Shown: piece by piece, positions 26,156 through 35,131 of the stretch
Numbering within the stretch: position 1 is the first letter of the stretch
How the letters are laid out: every line of letters starts with the position of its first letter
Assembly (NCBI RefSeq): GCF_023699475.1
Contig: NZ_JALXFV010000008.1
Coordinates: 939,741 to 1,003,740, forward strand
From: Halomarina rubra
GTDB lineage: Archaea > Halobacteriota > Halobacteria > Halobacteriales > Haloarculaceae
Direction: 5' to 3'
DNA: 64,000 nucleotides
The notes under the pieces: generated by a model
The model's database searches: none
Told to the model about the DNA's origin: nothing
The model's input: the letters and a program-made list of their open reading frames with translations, nothing else
Made by a program: the position numbers and the translations under genes

Positions 26156-27771
26156 TGGCGACCGCGACCGAAACCGGGCGGGCGACCGGTGACCGTCGCC
26201 TGGGCGTCCTCCTGCTCGCGGCGGCCGTCGCAGCGGCCGTCACCCTGCCGCTCGTCGCACTCGTCCTCGGGGCGCTCGACGCCGGTGACAGTCTCGACCT
26301 CCTGTTCGCGGACACGACCCTCGACATCGCGTTCAACAGCGCCGCGCTCGCCGTCGGCGTCACCGGCTTCTCCGTCCTGCTGGGCGTCCCGCTCGCGTAC
26401 CTCACCGTCCGCACGGACCTCCCCGGCAAGCGCTGGTTCTCCGTGTTGCTGGCCGTCCCGCTGGTCGTCCCCTCCTACATCGGCGCGTTCGCGTTCGTCT
26501 ACCTGTTCCGCCCGACCGGGCCGCTCCAGGCAGCACTCGCCCCCCTCGGCGTCGACTCGCTCCCGTCGGTCTACGGACTCGGCGGCACCGTCCTCGTCCT
26601 CACGCTGTACACCTACCCGTACGTGTTCATCACGACGCGCGCGGCGCTGAAGACCCTCGACACCACGCTCGTCGACGCCGCACGTACGCTCAGACACACC
26701 CGCTGGGAGGCGTTCCGGCGCGTCACGCTCCCGCAGATTCGCCCGGCTATCGGCGCGGGCGCGCTGCTCGTCGCGCTGTACGCGCTCTCGGACTTCGGGA
26801 CGCCCCAGATAATGCGCTTCGACGCCTACACGCGCGTCATCTACAGCGCCCAGCAGTACGACCTCGACCTCGCGGTGTTGCTGTCGGTCCAGTTGGTCGT
26901 CGTCGCGTTCCTCATCCTCGCCGTCGAGTCGCGGGTGCGTGGGTCGGGCGTCCAGTCCGACCACCCCGGCCGGAAGAGCGCCCCCCTGCGACTGGGCCGG
27001 CTGAAGTGGCCCGCCGTCGGCGTCTGTCTGCTCGTCCCGCTGTTCGCGCTGGCCGTCCCGCTCGGCGTGTTGACGCTGTGGCTGCTCGAATCGCAGGCCC
27101 GAGTCGCCCCTTCGCTGGCGTTCAGGCCCGTCTACGCGTTCAACTCCGCGTGGCTGGCACTCGCCGCAGCGTTCCTCGCCGGCCTCGCGGCGCTCCCCGT
27201 CGCGTGGGTCGCCTCCCGCCGGTCGGCGGCGAGCGACTCGCGGGCGGTGAACGTCCTCGGGACCGTCGTCGAACGCGGGTCGTACGTCGGCTACGCGCTG
27301 CCCGGCGTCGTCGTCGGGTTCGCGCTCGTCACCCTCGCCGCCGACACCGGCGACCTCTACACCAGCGGGGTCGTCTACCTGCCGTTGCTCGTGTTCGCCT
27401 ACGTCGTCCGATTCCTGCCACAGGCGGTGGGGTCGACCCGGGCCGCGTTCGGCCAGGTCTCGCCGGCGCTGGAGGAGGCCGCCCGCACCCTCGGCGACCC
27501 GCCGGGGAGGGCGTTCCGGCGGGTGACGCTCCCGCTCGTGTTGCCGGGCGTGCTCGGCGGGGCCGCGCTCGTCTTCCTGACGACGATGAAGGAACTGCCG
27601 GCGACACTCCTCCTCCGGCCGGCGGAGTTCGACACGCTGGTCACGCACCTCTGGTCGGCGGAAAAGCAGGGCTATTACGGCCAGGCCGCCATACCTGCAC
27701 TCGTGTTACTGCTCGTGAGTGCGTTGTCGCTGCTGGTCATGGTCCGCGTGGAGGGGTCCGATGTCGAATGA
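26155..27771 (+). CDS. ferric-iron ABC transporter permease (FbpB type)
   Basis: A 538-residue duplicated permease with about twelve membrane helices. The two binding-protein-dependent transport domains each carry an EAA loop: DAARTLRHTRWEAFRRVTLP near 178-197 and EAARTLGDPPGRAFRRVTLP near 441-460. This two-domain form is the FbpB/SfuB/ThiP arrangement for Fe(III) uptake. It starts on the last base of the binding-protein stop and overlaps the ATPase gene by 11 bp. Confidence 0.92.
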   Translation: MATATETGRATGDRRLGVLLLAAAVAAAVTLPLVALVLGALDAGDSLDLLFADTTLDIAFNSAALAVGVTGFSVLLGVPLAYLTVRTDLPGKRWFSVLLAVPLVVPSYIGAFAFVYLFRPTGPLQAALAPLGVDSLPSVYGLGGTVLVLTLYTYPYVFITTRAALKTLDTTLVDAARTLRHTRWEAFRRVTLPQIRPAIGAGALLVALYALSDFGTPQIMRFDAYTRVIYSAQQYDLDLAVLLSVQLVVVAFLILAVESRVRGSGVQSDHPGRKSAPLRLGRLKWPAVGVCLLVPLFALAVPLGVLTLWLLESQARVAPSLAFRPVYAFNSAWLALAAAFLAGLAALPVAWVASRRSAASDSRAVNVLGTVVERGSYVGYALPGVVVGFALVTLAADTGDLYTSGVVYLPLLVFAYVVRFLPQAVGSTRAAFGQVSPALEEAARTLGDPPGRAFRRVTLPLVLPGVLGGAALVFLTTMKELPATLLLRPAEFDTLVTHLWSAEKQGYYGQAAIPALVLLLVSALSLLVMVRVEGSDVE

Positions 27772-28927
27772 CCTCGCACGCGGGACGACCGACACCGCCC
27801 CGAGCGACGCCGACGCCGCCGGCGAGCACGTCGCCGACCGTCGGTTCGCCGACCGGGCGGCCGTCCTCGAACTCGACGGCGTCACCAAACGATTCGGCGA
27901 GACGACGGTCATCGACTCGCTCGACCTGACGGTTCGCGAGGGCGAACTCGTCACGCTGCTCGGCCCCTCCGGGTGTGGCAAGACGACGACCCTGCGGCTC
28001 ATCGCGGGGTTGGCCCGCCCCGACGAGGGGACGGTGCGCCTCCGCGACGAGACCGTCGCCGGCGGTCGGTTCGCTCCGCCCGAGGAGCGCGACGTGGGGG
28101 TCGTCTTCCAGGAGTTCGCGCTGTTCCCCCACCTCACCGCCGCCGAGAACGTCGGGTTCGGCCTGCGCGAACTGGACGACGACGACCGTGAACGGCGGGT
28201 CGCTCGCCTACTCGAACTCGTCGGCCTGCCCGAGAAGGGCGACGCGAAACCCGACGAACTCTCGGGGGGCCAACAGCAGCGGGTCGCGCTCGCGCGCTCG
28301 CTCGCGCCCGAACCGGACCTGCTCCTGCTCGACGAACCGTTCTCCAACCTCGACGTCGACCTCCGCGTCGAGATGCGCGAGGAGGTCCGACGCATCCTGA
28401 AGGAGGCGGGCGTCACCGCCATCTCCGTCACCCACGACCAGGAGGAGGCCATGAGCATCTCCGACCGCGTCGCCGTGATGAACGACGGCCACCTCGAACA
28501 GTTCGACACGCCCGAGCGCGTCTTCGAACACCCCGAGTCGCGGTTCGTCGCCGGCTTCCTCGGCCACGCCAGTTTCCTCTCGGGCGACGTCGCGACCGAC
28601 ACCGTCGAGACCGGCGTCGGCCCCGTCTCCCGGGACGTCGTGTTCGGTCTCGCCCCCGAGTACGACGGGACGGCCATCGACGTCCTCGTTCGACCCGACG
28701 ATCTGCGGGCGACCGCCGCCCCCGACCACGAGACCAACGGCGAGGTCGTCCACCGCCGCTACCTCGGGCCGACCGTGCTCTACCGCGTCGAACTCGACTC
28801 CGGCGACACCATCGCGTGCATGCACAACCACGCCGACGAGGTCGGTCTGGACGAGCGCGTGCGGGTCGAGTTGACCGCGGACCACGAGTTAGCGTGGTTC
28901 CCGCGAGGTGAGCCGCGAGCGCTATGA
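27761..28927 (+). CDS. ferric-iron ABC transporter ATP-binding protein (FbpC type)
   Basis: A 388-residue ABC ATPase. After a variable 35-residue N-terminal extension come Walker A GPSGCGKTT (near 72), Q-loop FQEFALFPHLT, signature LSGGQQQR (near 167) and Walker B LLLLDEPFSNLD. A C-terminal TOBE/regulatory region (about 285-388) follows. The ATG at 27761 overlaps the permease 3' end. The gene ends in a 21-bp sequence (GTTCCCGCGAGGTGAGCCGCG) repeated 85 bp downstream. The SBP-permease-ATPase order matches the Fbp/Sfu operons. Confidence 0.9.
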   Translation: MSNDLARGTTDTAPSDADAAGEHVADRRFADRAAVLELDGVTKRFGETTVIDSLDLTVREGELVTLLGPSGCGKTTTLRLIAGLARPDEGTVRLRDETVAGGRFAPPEERDVGVVFQEFALFPHLTAAENVGFGLRELDDDDRERRVARLLELVGLPEKGDAKPDELSGGQQQRVALARSLAPEPDLLLLDEPFSNLDVDLRVEMREEVRRILKEAGVTAISVTHDQEEAMSISDRVAVMNDGHLEQFDTPERVFEHPESRFVAGFLGHASFLSGDVATDTVETGVGPVSRDVVFGLAPEYDGTAIDVLVRPDDLRATAAPDHETNGEVVHRRYLGPTVLYRVELDSGDTIACMHNHADEVGLDERVRVELTADHELAWFPRGEPRAL

Positions 28928-29002
28928 GTGCGAGCGACGCGAGCCGAGCGGGGGCAGGGAGCGACCGTCCGGAGCGACCACGTTCCCGCGAGGTGAGCCG
29001 CG
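28897..29002. repeat. 21-bp direct repeat around the end of the iron ATPase gene
   Basis: The same 21 bases occur at 28897-28917, inside the ATPase C terminus, and at 28982-29002, downstream of its stop. The second copy looks like a displaced gene end, consistent with a local duplication or recombination that replaced the original C terminus. Confidence 0.55.
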
Positions 29003-29045
29003 TGCGTTGTAGCCACTTCACCCCACCCCGTCGCGCGTCCGCTCG

Positions 29046-31151
29046 ATGAACCGCCCCCGCCCCGACAGCCGTCTCGTCCTCGCTTCCCTCGCGCTCCTCG
29101 CCGGTGTCGTCGTCTTCCTGACCGCGCGAGCGCTGTTCCCCGAACTCTCGACGAACCACGACGAGGGCGTCTACCTCCAACAGTCGGCGATGTTGCTGGA
29201 GGGGAAGCTGTGGCTGACGACCGACCTGCCGGGCGCGTTCCGGCCGTGGTTCTTCGTCGAGGACGGGACGCGGCTGTACCCGAAGTACGCGCCGATGACC
29301 GCGCTCGTGTTCGCACCGGGGGTCGCTCTCGGTGTCCCGCGTCTCGTCTTGGCCGTCGTCGCTGCAGGCAACGTCGCGCTCGTGGGCCTGCTGGCTCGCG
29401 AGGCGTTCGAGGAGTGGACGGGCGTGCTGGCCGCCGCGTTCGCGCTCGCGACCCCGTTCTTCGCGCTCATCTCGGCGACGTTCCTCCCGTACGCCCCGAC
29501 GACGCTGTTGAACCTCACGTTCGCGCTCTGTTACCTCCGGTCGCTCCGGCGACTCGACGCCGGCCACCCACGCGCGAGTCTCGCGTACGCGCTCGCGGGA
29601 GGCGTCGCCGTCGCGTTCGCGTTCATCGCACGGCCCTTCACCGCCGTCCTGTTCGCGCTCCCGTTCGTCGGCCACGCGCTGTGGACGCTCGGGGGTCGAC
29701 TGCGGGCGGCGGGAGTCTTCGCCACCTTCCGTGCGCCGGTCGCCGCGCGCCTGCTCGTCGTCGCGGCGGCGGGAGCGACGGGCGTCGCGCTCACACTCGG
29801 GTACAACGCCGTCGTCACCGGCGACGCGTTGCTGTTCCCCTACGAGGCGTTCGCCCCGCTGGACGGGCTGGGTTTCGGCTACCGACGGATGCTCCACTAC
29901 GACCGGGTGTTCACGCCGGCGCTCGCCCTGAACGCGAACCTCACGCTGTTGTGGGAACTGGCGACGCGCTGGACCGTCGCCGCGCCGCTCGGCACGCTGC
30001 TCGCGCTCGTCGGCCTGTCGACGCTCCGTGACGGGAGGGAACCGGACGCACTCGTCGCCGACCGGACGGTCCGCGTCCTCCTCGCGGGTGTAGCGCTGAC
30101 GGTCGCCGTCGGCAACGTCTACTTCTGGGGGTCGCTCAACGTCCTCGGCGGACTTTCCGACCCGACCGACGGGTTCATGGGCAGCTACGGCCCGTTCTAC
30201 CACTTCGACCTGCTGCTCCCGCTGTCGGTGTTCGGTGCGGCGGGACTGCGACTGGCTGTGACCCGTGGCCGGTCGTGGCTCTCGGCCCGCCCGCGACTCG
30301 ACGCTCGCCAAGTCAGGGTCGTCGCCATCGTGCTCGTCCTCGTCGCCGTTCCGGTCGCGGTCGGCGCGCAAGTCGCCGCGCTCGACGGGCCGGTCGAACG
30401 CCACACCGAGTCGAGCGGCCACTACGAGCGGGCGCTGGAGCCGATTCGCGACCACGAGTTCGACCGCGGGGTCGTCTTCGTCCCGCAGGCGTTCGGGCCG
30501 TGGCTCAACCACCCGTTCCAGTCGCTCCGGAACGGCGGGTCGCTGGCGTCGGGCGAGGTGTTGTACGCACAGGACCGCGACCCCGCGGGCGACTTCGCGG
30601 TCGTCGACGCCTACTCGAACCGGACGCTCTATCGGTTCACCTACCGCGGGGAGTGGGGGCCGGGACCACGACCGGTGACACCCGCGCTCCAGGAACTCAC
30701 GGTTCGGGAGGGGACGAGCCACACCGTCCGGACGCGGGTGGGGGCGGTCGGCCGACTGTCGTCGGTCCGCGTCGAGGCGGGGGGTGCGGTCGTCGCTCGT
30801 TCGCCGGACACCGCGAACGACGCGAACACCCACACCGTTCGGTGGACGGTGAACGGGACGCACGTCTCGTACGGTGACGCCGCGATTCCGCTCGACGGCC
30901 CCGAGGAGGTGTCGGTGCTGGTCACTTACGTCCAGGAGGGCGGGGCGACGCTGACCTACCGCCAGGACGTGAGCGTCGACGCGACCGGCGAGTCGGTCCG
31001 GGTCGTCTGGCCCGCCGAGACGCGAGTGTGTCGGCTCACGACTGACTGCGGGACCGAGGGGACGTACCTCGACGGTGCGGGCGAGTACGTCGGGGGCGTC
31101 TCGGTGGAGACGCGACTCTCGACCGAGGGGGACGAGACGGAAGACGGCTGA
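29046..31151 (+). CDS. GT39-like polytopic glycosyltransferase
   Basis: A 701-residue membrane protein with about nine to eleven N-terminal helices and a soluble exterior C-terminal domain (from about 450). The first extracytoplasmic loop carries NHDEGVYLQQS near 37. The acidic pair there is characteristic of PMT/ArnT-type GT39 transferases that use polyprenyl-phosphate sugars. A role in glycosylating surface proteins or lipids is inferred. It is preceded by a repeat-containing spacer and seems to be transcribed separately from the iron operon. Confidence 0.7.
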   Translation: MNRPRPDSRLVLASLALLAGVVVFLTARALFPELSTNHDEGVYLQQSAMLLEGKLWLTTDLPGAFRPWFFVEDGTRLYPKYAPMTALVFAPGVALGVPRLVLAVVAAGNVALVGLLAREAFEEWTGVLAAAFALATPFFALISATFLPYAPTTLLNLTFALCYLRSLRRLDAGHPRASLAYALAGGVAVAFAFIARPFTAVLFALPFVGHALWTLGGRLRAAGVFATFRAPVAARLLVVAAAGATGVALTLGYNAVVTGDALLFPYEAFAPLDGLGFGYRRMLHYDRVFTPALALNANLTLLWELATRWTVAAPLGTLLALVGLSTLRDGREPDALVADRTVRVLLAGVALTVAVGNVYFWGSLNVLGGLSDPTDGFMGSYGPFYHFDLLLPLSVFGAAGLRLAVTRGRSWLSARPRLDARQVRVVAIVLVLVAVPVAVGAQVAALDGPVERHTESSGHYERALEPIRDHEFDRGVVFVPQAFGPWLNHPFQSLRNGGSLASGEVLYAQDRDPAGDFAVVDAYSNRTLYRFTYRGEWGPGPRPVTPALQELTVREGTSHTVRTRVGAVGRLSSVRVEAGGAVVARSPDTANDANTHTVRWTVNGTHVSYGDAAIPLDGPEEVSVLVTYVQEGGATLTYRQDVSVDATGESVRVVWPAETRVCRLTTDCGTEGTYLDGAGEYVGGVSVETRLSTEGDETEDG

Positions 31152-31157
31152 ACGCGC

Positions 31158-32051
31158 TCAGGAGCGGTCGGTCGCGAGGATGCGCAACGAGCCGTCGAGT
31201 TCGACGCGCAACTGTTCGCCGGCGTGGTCGATGGTGACGGCGAGTCGCCAGGGGTCCCGAGAGAGGACCTCGGTGTGGGCGTCCCGGACACACCACGAGA
31301 GCGACCAGTAGGGGCGACCGGAGAGTTCGACGCCGTGGTCGGCGTAGAACGCGACGACCGGGGACTTATCAAGCAGCGAGAGGCCGACCGTCGAGCAGAG
31401 CGTGTGGTCACACTGCTGGCAGACGTGGTCGGCGCGGAGGCCGTCGCCGAGACAGCAGTCGCCCTCCTCGTGGAGTTCGGTCACCATCCGACCGCTGCAC
31501 TCGGGGCAGACGCCGTCGGCGGCGAGACAGTGGAGGTGGCGGACCCGCTGGTCGAACGCGCGGGCGACCTCCTCGTCGCTGCGGTCGTTCAACCCACCGG
31601 GGGGGAACGAGTACGTCCCGTGTCGGTGGTCGCAGTCCCGACAGACGACGCTGAGTCGCTCGTCGTCGTAGCGCGCCTCGAGCGTGCCGTCGCACCACGC
31701 ACAGGACCCTTCGACCGCGAACGGGTCGAGGTGGGGGTGTTCGTTGAACGACCCCGAGATGATGGCGCGGACGACCTTCTCCCCGGCGTGGCGCAGGTCG
31801 TACCCCGACTCCTCGCCCTCGACCTTGACGACGTACTGGTCGGTGAGCTTCGAGAGGTGGTAGTTGAACTGCGCGCTGTCGCGCATCCCGACGGCGCTCC
31901 GGAGGTCGGAGAACCGGACCGGGCGCGTGTCGGCACGCCAGAGGGCTTCTAGTATCGACAGCCGTGTCTCGTTGGCGATGAGTGAGAACGCCTCGGCGGG
32001 GGCGACGCACTCGTCGCACTGCTGGAGACTCGACTCGGACGCGTCGCTCAT
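31158..32051 (-). CDS. ArsR-like winged-helix regulator with zinc ribbons
   Basis: A 297-residue haloarchaeal regulator. An N-terminal winged helix (about 20-100; AFSLIANETRLSILEALWRA, then the SDLRSAVGMRDSAQFNYHLS recognition region) precedes two cysteine-rich zinc-binding parts: CAWCDGT ... CRDCDH and CPECSG ... CQQCDH. A C-terminal effector-like domain follows. This architecture is common in haloarchaea and may sense metal or redox state. It converges on the GT39-like gene with a 6-bp gap. Targets are unknown. Confidence 0.8.
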   Translation of the reverse strand: MSDASESSLQQCDECVAPAEAFSLIANETRLSILEALWRADTRPVRFSDLRSAVGMRDSAQFNYHLSKLTDQYVVKVEGEESGYDLRHAGEKVVRAIISGSFNEHPHLDPFAVEGSCAWCDGTLEARYDDERLSVVCRDCDHRHGTYSFPPGGLNDRSDEEVARAFDQRVRHLHCLAADGVCPECSGRMVTELHEEGDCCLGDGLRADHVCQQCDHTLCSTVGLSLLDKSPVVAFYADHGVELSGRPYWSLSWCVRDAHTEVLSRDPWRLAVTIDHAGEQLRVELDGSLRILATDRS

Positions 32052-32110
32052 GCTACTCGATGCGGACTCGGCCGGCTAAAGCGTTGCCACGCGGACCACG
32101 GCGTTCGGGT

Positions 32111-32335
32111 TCACTCCTCGCGACGGACCACCTCGACGGGGTAGCGCTCGCCGTCCTCGTAGCGGTACAGTTCGTCGTCGGCCTCGCCCTCGGTGCGCTT
32201 GTGCGACCCGTCACAGAACGGCTGGGTCGGCGAGAGTCCACACCGACAGACGGCGATGTCGCCGTACCGCTCGTTGATGTCGCTCTCGTCGAGGCGGACA
32301 GGGCCGGTGGCGTCGTGTTCGACCAGTCGTGCCAT
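32111..32335 (-). CDS. CDGSH iron-sulfur domain protein
   Basis: A 74-residue protein with one complete CDGSH motif: C30 and C32 (CRCG), then C41 and H45 in FCDGSH. This 3-Cys/1-His set binds a labile 2Fe-2S cluster. Such small proteins act in iron-sulfur or redox handling in the cytosol; the partner is unknown. It stands alone beside the ArsR-like regulator gene. Confidence 0.88.
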   Translation of the reverse strand: MARLVEHDATGPVRLDESDINERYGDIAVCRCGLSPTQPFCDGSHKRTEGEADDELYRYEDGERYPVEVVRREE

Positions 32336-32499
32336 ACCCGAGCGCTGGTCCGCCGGAGGGAGAGCGTTCGAGTTCGCGGCAATCGGTGCCGTCTCCGGTC
32401 GGGGACCGACAACGGATTCGATGTAGCGTTATGCAGTTTACGAGTTCGGCTGCAGACGCACAACTAGATGCTTCGAGAGCAACAGAATCCGAGAACCTG

Positions 32500-33183
32500 T
32501 CAGCGGAGATTCTCTTCGAGCGCCACGCGAACGATGGAGCGTGCGATGTCCCACCCACCGCTCAGCGGGTCGAGTTTCGTCTCGCCGGCGCGCTCGGCGT
32601 ACTCGATGGGTTCCTCGCGGACGCGATAGCCACGCATCAACGGGCGGATGAGTAGCTCCGCGGAGAGGCCGGTGTTCTCGGTCCATCGGATCTTGCGGAC
32701 CACCTCGCGGCGGTACGCACGCATCCCCGTCGTCGTGTCGTGGACCCGTTCGCCCATCAGGACGCTCGCGAGCAGCGCGAACGCGGCGTTGCCGACGCGA
32801 TTGACCGCGGGCATCGCCTCCGCGCCGTAGTAGAGGCGGTCGCCGCTGACGACGTCGTAGCCCTCGTTGATGTAGTCGAGAAAGCGCGGGAGCGCGTCCA
32901 TCGGGTACGTGTCGTCACAGTCGGTGGTGACGACGACGGGGCGGTCGGCGGCCATGAGCGCCGCTTCGACGGCGACGCCGTACCCCTGTGGCTCCTGTTC
33001 GACGACGGTCGCACCGTGCTCGCGGGCGATGTCGGGGGTCCGGTCGTCTGAGCCGTCGACACAGACGACCTCCGCGCGGCCGTCGGTGACACGCTCGATA
33101 TCCGCGAGGACGGTGCCGATGGCCGCCTCCTCGTTGTACGTCCCCATGACGACGCTCAGGTCGTCGAAAGTGAACTCGTCCAT
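32500..33183 (-). CDS. GT2 glycosyltransferase (dolichyl-phosphate sugar synthase-like)
   Basis: A 227-residue GT-A enzyme. It shows VVMGTYNEEAAIG (nucleotide-sugar start), VCVDGSDDRT, the metal-binding TTDCDDTYPMD (DxD-like) and TTGMRAYRREVV. These are features of dolichyl-phosphate mannose/glucose synthases that charge the lipid carrier used for haloarchaeal N-glycosylation. No membrane tail is present. The ATG at 33183 follows a promoter overlapped by a metal operator, implying iron-responsive expression. The specific sugar cannot be assigned. Confidence 0.82.
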   Translation of the reverse strand: MDEFTFDDLSVVMGTYNEEAAIGTVLADIERVTDGRAEVVCVDGSDDRTPDIAREHGATVVEQEPQGYGVAVEAALMAADRPVVVTTDCDDTYPMDALPRFLDYINEGYDVVSGDRLYYGAEAMPAVNRVGNAAFALLASVLMGERVHDTTTGMRAYRREVVRKIRWTENTGLSAELLIRPLMRGYRVREEPIEYAERAGETKLDPLSGGWDIARSIVRVALEENLR

Positions 33184-33207
33184 ACTTCGTCTCTCGGGAG
33201 TCGCTAC

Positions 33208-33223
33208 TTTAGGCTTGCCAAAA
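33208..33223 (-). promoter_or_regulatory. DtxR-type metal operator before the GT2 gene
   Basis: On the plus strand this reads TTTAGGCTTGCCAAAA; on the gene strand it reads TTTTGGCAAGCCTAAA, 25-40 bp before the ATG. The CCTAAAGTA part doubles as the TATA-like element. One arm is degenerate relative to the perfect site before the iron importer. Confidence 0.65.
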
Positions 33224-33325
33224 ACCGAGCGGCAAGCATGAGTCCAACATGAACATTTATGATAGATTGCGATGTGTAAGGTGATGTGCACGCAACGGGT
33301 CGCTCGACGACCCCTGCACACAGCT

Positions 33326-33544
33326 ATGATAGACGAAACCAGTCTCTCCGACGACGCGCCGCTCGTTCCCGAACTGTCCACGCGGTCGCGCGCACGCACC
33401 GACGGTGGGGCCCCACGCCGTGTCGCCCGAGCGCCACGCCGGCGACTCGCCGACCGGCCGATCGACACCTCCTACGCCGAGGAGTCGACGCGCGGCGTCG
33501 AGGAGATACTCCCCGAGGTCGAAGACCTCTCCGGGCGTAACTGA
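33326..33544 (+). CDS. small haloarchaeal hypothetical protein
   Basis: A 72-residue protein. The N-terminal half is basic, with Arg/Ala-rich segments (RVARAPRRRL). A short acidic C terminus, SYAEESTRGVEEILPEVEDL, has coding-like codon use. No domain is recognised. An AT-rich tract (about 33247-33265, ACATTTATGATAGATTG) lies 60-80 bp upstream and could be its promoter. It could also be non-coding leader of the thymidine kinase gene. Confidence 0.4.
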   Translation: MIDETSLSDDAPLVPELSTRSRARTDGGAPRRVARAPRRRLADRPIDTSYAEESTRGVEEILPEVEDLSGRN

Positions 33545-33637
33545 ACGTCCGTCTCTGTCCTGCAGCGGTCCGTCACTCCCGCCGAGACGAACGTCCCGAG
33601 TCAGAACGCTTTTTTCCCGAGACTGACCCCTCCGAGT

Positions 33638-34225
33638 ATGCACGCCATCACGCGGAGCGGGTGGGTCGAGGTCATCACCGGGTGTATGTTCTCCGGGAAG
33701 ACCGAGGAGCTCCTCCGTCGCCTCCGCCGCGCCGAGATCGCGGGCCAGTCGGTCGCCGTGTTCTCGCCCGCACTCGACGAGCGCTACGGGGAGACGACCA
33801 TCGGGTCGCACAACGGCCACCAGTGGGAGGCGCACGTCGTCGACAGCGAGGGGGAGGCCGTCTGGGCCATCGCGGACGAACTCAACGGCGAGCAGGTCGT
33901 CGCCGTCGACGAGGCGAACTTCTTCGACGCCACGCTCGTCGACGTCTGTGAGCACCTCGCCGACGACGGACGACGCGTCATCGTCTCCGGTCTCGACCAG
34001 ACGTTCCGCGCCGAACCGTTCGTGCCGGTTCCACACCTCACCGCGCTGGCGGAGTACGTCGACAAACTCCAGGCTATCTGCACGGTCTGTGGCGAACCGG
34101 CGACCCGCAACCAGCGCCTCGTCGACGGCGACCCCGCCCACGTCGACGACCCCACCATCGTCGTCGGCGCGGAGGAGTCCTACGAGGCGCGCTGCCGGAA
34201 CTGCCACGTCCTGAAGACCGACTGA
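33638..34225 (+). CDS. tdk: thymidine kinase (type II)
   Basis: A 195-residue type II thymidine kinase, which phosphorylates thymidine in nucleoside salvage. The P-loop GCMFSGKT is at 15-22, VVAVDEANFF carries the Walker B, and a C-terminal zinc site is formed by CTVCGEP and CRNCH. The lid region YEARCRNC is intact. A small zinc-ribbon membrane gene follows 29 bp downstream. Confidence 0.95.
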   Translation: MHAITRSGWVEVITGCMFSGKTEELLRRLRRAEIAGQSVAVFSPALDERYGETTIGSHNGHQWEAHVVDSEGEAVWAIADELNGEQVVAVDEANFFDATLVDVCEHLADDGRRVIVSGLDQTFRAEPFVPVPHLTALAEYVDKLQAICTVCGEPATRNQRLVDGDPAHVDDPTIVVGAEESYEARCRNCHVLKTD

Positions 34226-34254
34226 CTTTTACTGGCGTTCGCCCGTGTCGAACC

Positions 34255-34497
34255 ATGGACGACCCGCTGTTCGCTGCCGGACTGGTCGTGTTGCTCGGCG
34301 GGATGAGTAGCTTCCTCGCCGGTGCGTTCGGTCCGATAATCGTGGGCGCTGCGGCGATGGTCGTCGCGGTCCTCGAACAGAGAGCCGAGGACGACGCGAC
34401 CGAGAGCGACCCTACCGACAAGACGAGTTGCCCGAACTGCGGCGCGCGCAACGAGTCCGAGCGGGAGACCTGTTACTACTGCGACGCGTCTCTTTGA
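34255..34497 (+). CDS. small membrane protein with C-terminal zinc ribbon
   Basis: An 80-residue protein with two hydrophobic segments (about 5-20 and 24-42), an acidic linker and a C-terminal zinc ribbon, SCPNCGARNESERETCYYCD, that holds two CxxC pairs. Many haloarchaeal membrane proteins of unknown role share this plan. It follows tdk closely on the same strand. Confidence 0.7.
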   Translation: MDDPLFAAGLVVLLGGMSSFLAGAFGPIIVGAAAMVVAVLEQRAEDDATESDPTDKTSCPNCGARNESERETCYYCDASL

Positions 34498-34597
34498 GCA
34501 CGGTGGACTTCGGTGCCACGTCGTGGTCGGTCGAACACGCCGTGTCCAGACGACAGCAAGCGTCGTTATCGTACGACGTCGCCAAAGACGGTTGCAC

Positions 34598-34999
34598 ATG
34601 TCGAGCACTACCACACGGTCGAACGTCGAACTGGTCGAGACACTGTACGACGCGTTCGCGGACGGCGATATGGAGCGAATGATGGCCGGCTGGGCGACCG
34701 ACATCGAGTGGGTTGCCGTCGCTGGCGGCCCCTACGGGGGGACGTACACCGGACCGCAGGCGGTCGCGGAAGGGGTCATCCAGCCACTCGCCGAGGACTG
34801 GCGGGAGTTCGGCCTCGTCGAGAAGGCGTTCCTCGACGCCGGCGACACCGTCGTCGTCACCGGGACCGTGGACGCGACAGCCGCCGACTCCGGTGAGACC
34901 ATCGAGGCGTCGTTCGCCCACGTTCTGACCGTCGAGGACGGGCGGGTGACTCGCTTCGTCGAGTACGCCGACAGCCACCTGTTGCGACAGGCACTCTGA
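34598..34999 (+). CDS. SnoaL/NTF2-like protein
   Basis: A 133-residue protein with the NTF2-like alpha+beta barrel pattern. It starts with a helix (VELVETLYDAFADGDMERMM) and continues through DIEWVAVAGGPYGGTYTGPQ to FAHVLTVEDGRVTRFVEYAD. SnoaL-like proteins include polyketide cyclases and limonene-epoxide-hydrolase-type enzymes, but most haloarchaeal members are uncharacterised. The ATG at 34598 is preferred over an arginine-rich upstream extension. Confidence 0.8.
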   Translation: MSSTTTRSNVELVETLYDAFADGDMERMMAGWATDIEWVAVAGGPYGGTYTGPQAVAEGVIQPLAEDWREFGLVEKAFLDAGDTVVVTGTVDATAADSGETIEASFAHVLTVEDGRVTRFVEYADSHLLRQAL

Positions 35000-35131
35000 C
35001 CGCGAACAACCTCGCGGCGATTCTTCCCACAGGTCCCTCGAACGGCAGTGAACGCCTCTCGGGATAGACGTGTGGACGGGCAGACCAGAAACGCCGTGGA
35101 GCGACTGCGTGAGAGACGCTGACCACCCACC

